Shown here: one piece after another, positions 7,434 through 12,153 of the stretch
Position numbering within the stretch: position 1 is the first letter of the stretch
Layout: every line of letters begins with the position of its first letter
Assembly (NCBI GenBank): GCA_021106755.1
Contig: JAIOTM010000190.1
Coordinates: 1-12,153, forward strand
Source: Candidatus Cloacimonadota bacterium
Lineage (GTDB): Bacteria; Cloacimonadota; Cloacimonadia; Cloacimonadales; JAIOQZ01
DNA length: 12,153 bases
Direction of reading: 5' to 3'
Position numbers and translations under genes: made by a program
The notes under the pieces: model-generated
Told to the model about the DNA's origin: nothing
Databases searched by the model: none
What the model saw: the letters and a program-made list of their open reading frames with translations, nothing else

Positions 7434-7668
7434 TTCATCTCCATGTCATTCGTAATCAATCTTCAATAATAATGCAAAGCTGGTGCCACAGAGAGGAGAA
7501 GAAGTAGTAACTCCTTTTTACCCATAGTATATGAGGTTAGCGGTTTTGAGAGTGAGGCTGATATTTTGATAAGTAGGGAACTATTTTCCTGTTAATCTAC
7601 GTACATAGAAAAGATTTGTTGACCTGAACTCCGAAACACGCATACATGACAATACTATAGGAGCAAAA
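7434..7668. other. Divergent intergenic region at the left edge of the accessory cassette
   Basis: 235 bases between the minus-strand hypothetical gene and the plus-strand ATPase gene, with no coding sequence or RNA gene I can support. The plus-strand ribosome binding site AGGAG is at 7659-7663, five bases before ATG 7669. A TTGACC at 7619-7624 could be a -35 element, but the -10 partner 17 bases on (ATACAT) is poor, so a promoter is only tentative. This is where base composition shifts from the housekeeping block to the AT-richer cassette. Confidence 0.5.
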
Positions 7669-9009
7669 ATGTTAAAACGTGTTCAAGTAAAGAATTACAG
7701 ATGTCTGAAATATGTTGATGTTGAACTCGACAATTTTAATGTGCTGGTAGGACCTAACGCCAGTGGAAAATCCACGTTGCTGGATGCTATCCAGTTTTGC
7801 AGCGATTTTGTAAAAGATGGTCTGGAAAAAGCTATAGCTAAACGAGCAACTTCTTTGCAGGATCTGTTTTTTAATAGAGAAGGTGATAGTTTTGAGATTC
7901 TAATTGAATATGAATTCCCAAAAATAGAATTCACTCATTACATAAAGGATAGGTATACAAGTGATAAAAATGCTTTTTTAAAATTATACGAAAGAAAAAA
8001 CACGCCTTTATCGACAGATGATGAAGCTAAATCTAAGTTATCAAATGCTGATTATAATATCATCCGTTATGAGATTTCAATCAAGTACAATAACAAGCTA
8101 AACAAAAACACAATAAACTTTGAGAGATTGCTAATTGCAAAGCCAGAATGGATAAAAAATAATAGACATTGTGAACCACCAAAAATAAATTTTTCTGAGT
8201 CAGGGAATGTCTTAGTTTTGTTCAAAAAAAATGATGATAGAAATTTTGTTAGTTTCAGTTCCAATATTGGCAGGAATTTATCAAGTCACCCAAAATTGAC
8301 TTCTGACGCTTTTTCAACAGAGATGTTCCTAAAATCTGAATTCAATGTGGATGAAATCTTTGAGTCAGTGCATTTTTTGTTTCTAAAGCAGTTACTCGTT
8401 TCGGACATAAAATCTTTAAATCTAATTGGAAATGTCCTGAAAACAAGTTCTCAATCCGGGCAAGGATTATCAATTCTTCCAGACGGCTCCAACCTACCGT
8501 GGGTTATTGATAATCTAAAAACTAAACATAAGAAGAAATTCGATGAATGGCTGGAACATCTGCAAACTTCTTTACCAGATCTTACCGATATTACAGTTCA
8601 CGAAAACCCGGAAACCCTAAGCAAGTTTTTACAGATACATTATAACAATGTGGCTGTCAACTCGTGGCTAGTATCTGATGGTACAATGCGACTTTTGGCT
8701 CTTACACTGCTTGCATATATACCGGATTTCAGGGGCATACTGATGATAGAAGAGCCAGAAAATGGTATCCATCCTCAGGCATTGGAAACTATTTTTCAGT
8801 CGCTTTCATCAGTTTACAATGCACAGGTAATGCTGGCAACTCATTCTCCGATAATTGTTGGTAGTGCGAAATCTGAGCAGATTCTGTGTTTCAGTAAAGA
8901 TGAAGATGGAGGTACAAAGGTTGTTCGTGGTTCAGACCACCCCGCTTTGAAAGAATGGAAAGGACATATTGATGTAAGTACTTTGTTTGCATCCGGGGTA
9001 CTCGGATGA
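7669..9009 (+). CDS. OLD/RecF-like AAA family ATPase, first gene of a two-gene cassette
   Basis: A 446-residue ABC-type ATPase of the AAA_15/AAA_21, RecF/OLD-like group. The N-terminus has the typical VKNYRCL...VELDNFNVLVG lead into Walker A G28-PNASGKS35. The middle (about 60-300) is a divergent, very AT-rich region likely to hold the coiled or lid part. The C-terminal half has the signature-like SDGTMRLLAL (336-345), Walker B ILMIEEPENGIHP (357-369) and the THSP switch (391-394). It ends in DVSTLFASGVLG, with no TOPRIM domain fused on, unlike OLD or GajA proteins. The next gene starts inside the stop codon (ATGA at 9006-9009) and encodes a TOPRIM-like protein. The likely role is an ATP-driven sensor or regulator of that partner in defence or a similar conflict. 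The ATPase class is firm; the biological role is inferred. Confidence 0.9.
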   Translation: MLKRVQVKNYRCLKYVDVELDNFNVLVGPNASGKSTLLDAIQFCSDFVKDGLEKAIAKRATSLQDLFFNREGDSFEILIEYEFPKIEFTHYIKDRYTSDKNAFLKLYERKNTPLSTDDEAKSKLSNADYNIIRYEISIKYNNKLNKNTINFERLLIAKPEWIKNNRHCEPPKINFSESGNVLVLFKKNDDRNFVSFSSNIGRNLSSHPKLTSDAFSTEMFLKSEFNVDEIFESVHFLFLKQLLVSDIKSLNLIGNVLKTSSQSGQGLSILPDGSNLPWVIDNLKTKHKKKFDEWLEHLQTSLPDLTDITVHENPETLSKFLQIHYNNVAVNSWLVSDGTMRLLALTLLAYIPDFRGILMIEEPENGIHPQALETIFQSLSSVYNAQVMLATHSPIIVGSAKSEQILCFSKDEDGGTKVVRGSDHPALKEWKGHIDVSTLFASGVLG

Positions 9010-9623
9010 AAGACATCTATTTTGTATTTGCTGACAGAGATATTGAATACACAATTATCACTTTGCTGAAAGAAAGATGCAATAGTCTTGGAATAAGACC
9101 AATCTCATATGACAAATTCAAATATGGACTTAAAGATTCTGGATGCTTGAAGCTATCAGTCAATATTCTCAGACCTAAACTCAATAAATACCATCATGCT
9201 CTTGTCATTTTAGACCGAGATGGATGTGGCAAAGAATCAATGGAAGCTGTTGAAATTGAGACAGAATTAGAAAATGAGCTACAGAAGAATGGCTGGGACT
9301 CAAACAATGCAAAGGTGATTGTAATTGATCCAGAACTCGAAGCCTGGATTTGGAATGGCAGTGATGAATTGCCAAAAGTTCTTGATTGGTCAGGCAATTA
9401 CAAAAGCATTGAAAAATTTCTTGTTACTGAGGAAATACTCAATCCCGGACAGATTAAACCTGATGATCCTAAAACGGCTTTCAGAGCAGTTCTGAGAAAA
9501 TGTCAGGTTCCTCATTCCTCCAGAATATATAGAAAAATTGCAGAGAAAGTTTCTCTCAGTACTTGCACAGACCGCTCTTTCAATAAATTCAAAGAGACAC
9601 TAACCAACTGGTTTTCCGAATAA
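9006..9623 (+). CDS. TOPRIM-like (DUF4276-like) protein, partner of the upstream ATPase
   Basis: A 205-residue soluble protein. It has TOPRIM-type acidic motifs: an early glutamate in ADRDIEY (E14), a strand ending in D70-R-D72-GCG (ALVILDRDGCG), and a later acidic cluster in VIVIDPELEAW (D108, E110, E112). The last resembles the PElEaW motif of DUF4276 proteins. A C-terminal helical part (about 150-203) follows. The gene overlaps the ATPase by 4 bases (ATGA), a strong sign of obligate coexpression. From memory, some relatives of this ATPase-linked family are named as methylation-associated defence (MAD4-like) proteins in public annotation; I cannot verify this here. The acidic set could support metal-dependent nuclease activity, but that is inference. 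The gene ends 57 bases before a convergent gene. Confidence 0.75.
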   Translation: MKDIYFVFADRDIEYTIITLLKERCNSLGIRPISYDKFKYGLKDSGCLKLSVNILRPKLNKYHHALVILDRDGCGKESMEAVEIETELENELQKNGWDSNNAKVIVIDPELEAWIWNGSDELPKVLDWSGNYKSIEKFLVTEEILNPGQIKPDDPKTAFRAVLRKCQVPHSSRIYRKIAEKVSLSTCTDRSFNKFKETLTNWFSE

Positions 9624-9635
9624 ACAAATAGTTTT

Positions 9636-9681
9636 GAGGCCAATGTCTTTTTCTACTTTATTGTACTGATTTATTGACCTC
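9636..9681. repeat. Imperfect inverted repeat between convergent genes, possible weak terminator
   Basis: GAGGCCAATG (9636-9645) pairs with TATTGACCTC (9672-9681) across a 26-base AT-rich loop. Read as minus-strand RNA it gives nine pairs including one G-U. It fills the gap between the stops of the TOPRIM-like gene (9623) and the pRiA4b-like gene (9681). The loop is long and the T-run after either arm is weak, so a terminator role is uncertain. Confidence 0.3.
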
Positions 9682-10226
9682 TATTCATTTAGTAGTTCGT
9701 TTACTTCATTAACATCAAACTCTTCGGGGTCATACTCTTCTCCCCACCATTCGATTAACTCTGAATATTCTTCTGTTCCATGATTTTTTACAACTTCGCA
9801 AAAATGTGAATATCCTGGAGGACCACCACAATCTTCCGGCGGGCAAGCTCTGGCTCCATCTACACAGACAATCGGAAACTTCTGCTTTGGGTCAATATCC
9901 TGAATCTTTTTAAGAGTTATTTCGTGATACCAGTCATCTCCAAAATCATACCAGTAAATGAATTTATTACCTGCTTTTCTCAGAAAATCTGATAGTTTTG
10001 GATTTTTCATCCCTCCAGTATCCTCTAATCCGACTGGTGTACCAGTAATTCGAGTTTTCTTGTTAAACTGAAATTCATACATATGATTATTATCCCACCC
10101 CATCACACTCTGGATTATAATGTGCAGATAGTGTAATGGTATGTTTGTCGGAACTATAAAACTTCTCCATATATCGGGACTGATTCGCATAAGTTTGATG
10201 CGAAGAAGATAGTTATTTTTTGCCAT
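9681..10226 (-). CDS. pRiA4b ORF-3-like family protein
   Basis: A 181-residue soluble protein of the plasmid pRiA4b ORF-3-like family (PF07929). Landmarks are the N-terminal LLRIKLMRISPDIWRSF strand region, LHYLHIIIQSVMGWDNNHMYEF (31-52), the hallmark YDFGDDWYHEI (93-103), CPPEDCGGPPGY (128-139), and an acidic C-terminal tail. The family has no established biochemical function and is often carried on plasmids or next to transposons. The start at 10226 has AGGAG (complement of 10232-10236) five bases upstream. It lies 18 bases after the gpmA stop in the same direction, so it may be read from the gpmA transcript. No transposase is visible nearby. It sits at the right edge of the accessory segment and may have arrived with the ATPase cassette or on its own. 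Confidence 0.87.
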   Translation of the reverse strand: MAKNNYLLRIKLMRISPDIWRSFIVPTNIPLHYLHIIIQSVMGWDNNHMYEFQFNKKTRITGTPVGLEDTGGMKNPKLSDFLRKAGNKFIYWYDFGDDWYHEITLKKIQDIDPKQKFPIVCVDGARACPPEDCGGPPGYSHFCEVVKNHGTEEYSELIEWWGEEYDPEEFDVNEVNELLNE

Positions 10227-10244
10227 TTCTACTCCTATTATTGA

Positions 10245-10991
10245 TCATTTCGCTTTCCCCTGATTTTTCACTTTATCCATAGCGGCTTTGATTGAGTCCT
10301 CATCTGCCAGATAATAGCTTTTGATTGGTTTCAGGTTTTCGTCCAACTCGTATATCAGTGGAATTCCTGTGGGAATATTCAGACTGACAATCTCCTCGTC
10401 CAGGACATTATCAAGATATTTCACTAACGCCCGCAGACTGTTGCCGTGGGCGGCAACGAGAACTCGCTTTCCTTCAAGAATCGATTTAGAGATAACTTCG
10501 TGCCAGTAAGGCAACATACGCTCAACGGTAAGCTTGAGGCTTTCCGTTTTAGGTAGCTCAGTCTCCGAAAGCGATGAATAACGGGGGTCTTTCCCCGGGT
10601 AGCGGTCGTCGGTAACTTCCAGTTCCGGGGGTGGAATATCGTAGCTGCGACGCCAGATATGCACCTGCTCCTCGCCTACTTTCTTCGCCATTTCGGATTT
10701 ATTGTATCCTTGTAAATCGCCGTAATGACGTTCGTTCAACCGATAGTCACGAATAACCGGAATCCACATCAGGTCTAACTCATCAAGAGTAATCCAGAGA
10801 GTACGGATTGCCCTTTTCAAAACGGACGTATATGCCATATCGAAACAAAAGCCTTGCTCCCGCAAGGATTTCCCTGCCTGATGAGCTTCGACAATACCTT
10901 TCTCGGATAAATCCACATCAGTCCAGCCGGTGAAGCGGTTTTTCATGTTCCAGACACTTTCGCCATGCCGCAGTAAAACAAGCTTATACAT
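10245..10991 (-). CDS. gpmA: 2,3-bisphosphoglycerate-dependent phosphoglycerate mutase
   Basis: This enzyme interconverts 3- and 2-phosphoglycerate in glycolysis and gluconeogenesis. The 248-residue protein has the phosphohistidine motif LLRHGES with H9, the substrate-binding block [15 protein letters not shown] (18-32), the catalytic E87 in [12 protein letters not shown], and the second histidine H182 in [16 protein letters not shown]. Length and motif order are normal for the cofactor-dependent type, with no sign of decay. AGAGAGG (complement of about 10997-11003) precedes ATG 10991 and overlaps the stop of the tricorn gene, which ends 10 bases upstream, so the two are probably one operon. 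The linkage to a tricorn protease has no obvious metabolic logic. Confidence 0.96.
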   Translation of the reverse strand: MYKLVLLRHGESVWNMKNRFTGWTDVDLSEKGIVEAHQAGKSLREQGFCFDMAYTSVLKRAIRTLWITLDELDLMWIPVIRDYRLNERHYGDLQGYNKSEMAKKVGEEQVHIWRRSYDIPPPELEVTDDRYPGKDPRYSSLSETELPKTESLKLTVERMLPYWHEVISKSILEGKRVLVAAHGNSLRALVKYLDNVLDEEIVSLNIPTGIPLIYELDENLKPIKSYYLADEDSIKAAMDKVKNQGKAK

Positions 10992-11001
10992 GTTTACCTC
11001 T

Positions 11002-12153
11002 CTATTTCTTCGGAATCTTTGGTAGCGACAAATTTGGTCGTTTGTCGAACTTAGGCTTTACAACCGGATTCTTCTTCATCTCATTTAACACAACTGATAG
11101 AGCTTTGTCGAGTTGAGGATCGCGCCGGGCAACATAATCCTGTGGGGTCATGTCAACTTCGATATCAGGATCGGTGCCGTAGTTTTCCACTCCCCAGCCA
11201 ACATCTTTGAACCAGAACGAGTACTCAGGCTGAGTTGTCATACTGCCATCCGCGAAAGAGTACTGTCCGTTTATGCCGATTACTCCGCCCCAGGTGCGTT
11301 TGCCGATTAGCTTACCAATTTTCATCAGCTTAAACGAGTGGCTGAAGATGTCGCCATCCGAACCCGCGTACTCGTTAGTAACAGCGACAATAGGTCCGGC
11401 AACAGTATCTGAAGGATATGTCTCTGGAGTTTTCGACCATCGTGTAATATCATAACCAATTGTACGCCGGGCAAGTTTCTCTAACAAAAGCTGAGATACA
11501 TGTCCGCCACCATTATAGCGAACATCCACAATGAGTGCGTCATAACGGTTTTCCACCAACCAATAGCGATGAAACTCCGCGTAGCCCCGCTTTCCCATAT
11601 CCGGGATATGGACATAGCCAATTTTACCTTTCCCTTTTTCGTGAACATAGCGTCGGTTGTTTTCGACCCAGTTGCGGTATAAGAGTTTACCTTCAAGTTT
11701 CAGAGTCTTTACCGCTACATCGCGGGTTTTCCGTTTGCCACTCTCGCGAACAGTAAGGGTAATTTCCTGTCCACCAAGATTGAGCAACAACTCCCTCGGA
11801 TGCTTTTCAGCATTAACCAATTCACCATTGATAGCAATCAGATGAGTGCCTTCGGAAATCCCTGCTCCCGCTCGCAACAAGGGTGAGGTTTCGTTTGTAT
11901 CGGTAGCGTCTCCATAGAGAATTTTCTCTATTATCCAGTATTTACCCGAAGGTGCTGACTTGTATGTACAGCCTAACTTACCCATGCTGAAACTTCCGTG
12001 CGGTCTGTAGTCTCCACCAAACTCGTAGCAATGGGAAGTTCCCAACTCTCCCTGCATCTCCCAGATAAGGTCGGAATATTCACTACGACTACCAAGCCTG
12101 TCAAGTAATGGATAATAGCGCTTGTAAATCCGCTTCCAGTCTATCTTGCTCAT
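11002..12153 (-). CDS. Tricorn protease, C-terminal catalytic part (S41 family), truncated by window
   Basis: Tricorn is a very large cytosolic serine protease that trims peptides released by ATP-dependent proteases. The 383 residues here match its C-terminal half: a helical segment ([30 protein letters not shown]), a PDZ-like region (about 50-140), and the S41 core. Candidate catalytic residues are S40-H41 (GELGTSH), nucleophile S265 in YAGSDGD, and E323 in [13 protein letters not shown]. The [11 protein letters not shown] loop is at 210-220. The frame runs off the right end; the ATG at 12153-12151 is internal, because tricorn proteins are about 1,000 residues with beta-propeller domains before this point. 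A basic Pro/Lys tail closes the protein. It lies 10 bases upstream of gpmA. Confidence 0.92.
   Translation of the reverse strand: MSKIDWKRIYKRYYPLLDRLGSRSEYSDLIWEMQGELGTSHCYEFGGDYRPHGSFSMGKLGCTYKSAPSGKYWIIEKILYGDATDTNETSPLLRAGAGISEGTHLIAINGELVNAEKHPRELLLNLGGQEITLTVRESGKRKTRDVAVKTLKLEGKLLYRNWVENNRRYVHEKGKGKIGYVHIPDMGKRGYAEFHRYWLVENRYDALIVDVRYNGGGHVSQLLLEKLARRTIGYDITRWSKTPETYPSDTVAGPIVAVTNEYAGSDGDIFSHSFKLMKIGKLIGKRTWGGVIGINGQYSFADGSMTTQPEYSFWFKDVGWGVENYGTDPDIEVDMTPQDYVARRDPQLDKALSVVLNEMKKNPVVKPKFDKRPNLSLPKIPKK

Noticed and set aside
7464..7475. TCAATAATA shared with the opposite strand near 10237-10245 as possible integration-site repeats
   Set aside because: Nine AT-rich bases in opposite orientation are expected by chance and there is no integrase.
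7494..7519. Terminator-like AGGAG...CTCCT followed by T5 on the plus strand
   Set aside because: The stem is only 5 bp with a 12-base loop, and there is no plus-strand gene upstream for it to end.
9000..9012. ATPase and TOPRIM-like genes as one OLD-type gene broken by a frameshift
   Set aside because: The ATPase ends in a natural-looking FASGVLG terminus and the second gene has its own ATG in a classic ATGA overlap, so two proteins are the simpler reading.
1..12153. tRNA, rRNA, CRISPR arrays and insertion sequences
   Set aside because: I looked on both strands and found no cloverleaf, regular spaced repeats or transposase sequence.

Overview
The window is a dense stretch of bacterial chromosome, about 12 kb, made mostly of housekeeping genes with short gaps or overlaps. 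RecA, RecX, ribosomal protein L28, PurC and a cofactor-dependent phosphoglycerate mutase show that it is bacterial rather than archaeal. A tricorn-type protease and an adenosine-specific kinase (COG1839) are present; both are patchily distributed and are often found in archaea and deep-branching or candidate bacterial lineages. I cannot name the phylum from this sequence alone.

Layout from left to right: (1) A plus-strand cluster with overlapping genes: the 3' part of purC (cut by the window start), a stand-alone CheY-like receiver, and an exported, membrane-anchored zinc metallopeptidase. (2) A long minus-strand block, read right to left. It starts with an unrecognised small gene, rpmB (L28) and a hairpin terminator. 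A good sigma70-like promoter follows, then an operon of adenosine-specific kinase, thpR, recA and recX. Last comes a lemA-htpX pair whose HtpX carries an extra C-terminal zinc ribbon. (3) A visibly more AT-rich accessory segment, about 7.45-9.65 kb on the plus strand. It holds a two-gene cassette: an OLD/RecF-like AAA ATPase and, with an ATGA overlap, a small TOPRIM-like (DUF4276-like) protein. (4) A right-hand minus-strand cluster: the C-terminal part of a tricorn protease (runs off the window end), gpmA, and a pRiA4b ORF-3-like gene whose family is often plasmid- or transposon-associated.

The best candidate for an unusual system is the ATPase plus TOPRIM-like pair at 7669-9623. It has the parts of an OLD-type nuclease system split into two proteins and looks like an anti-phage or other conflict module; that role is inferred. 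Other points worth attention: a RecA with a non-canonical P-loop (Ala at the Pro67 position) and a one-residue insertion with a Pro-Pro in DNA-binding loop L2; purC transcriptionally tied to a lone receiver and a membrane metallopeptidase; and the HtpX zinc-ribbon fusion. Start codons were revised from sequence evidence for recA (5530) and the adenosine-specific kinase (6578), and thpR uses a TTG start.
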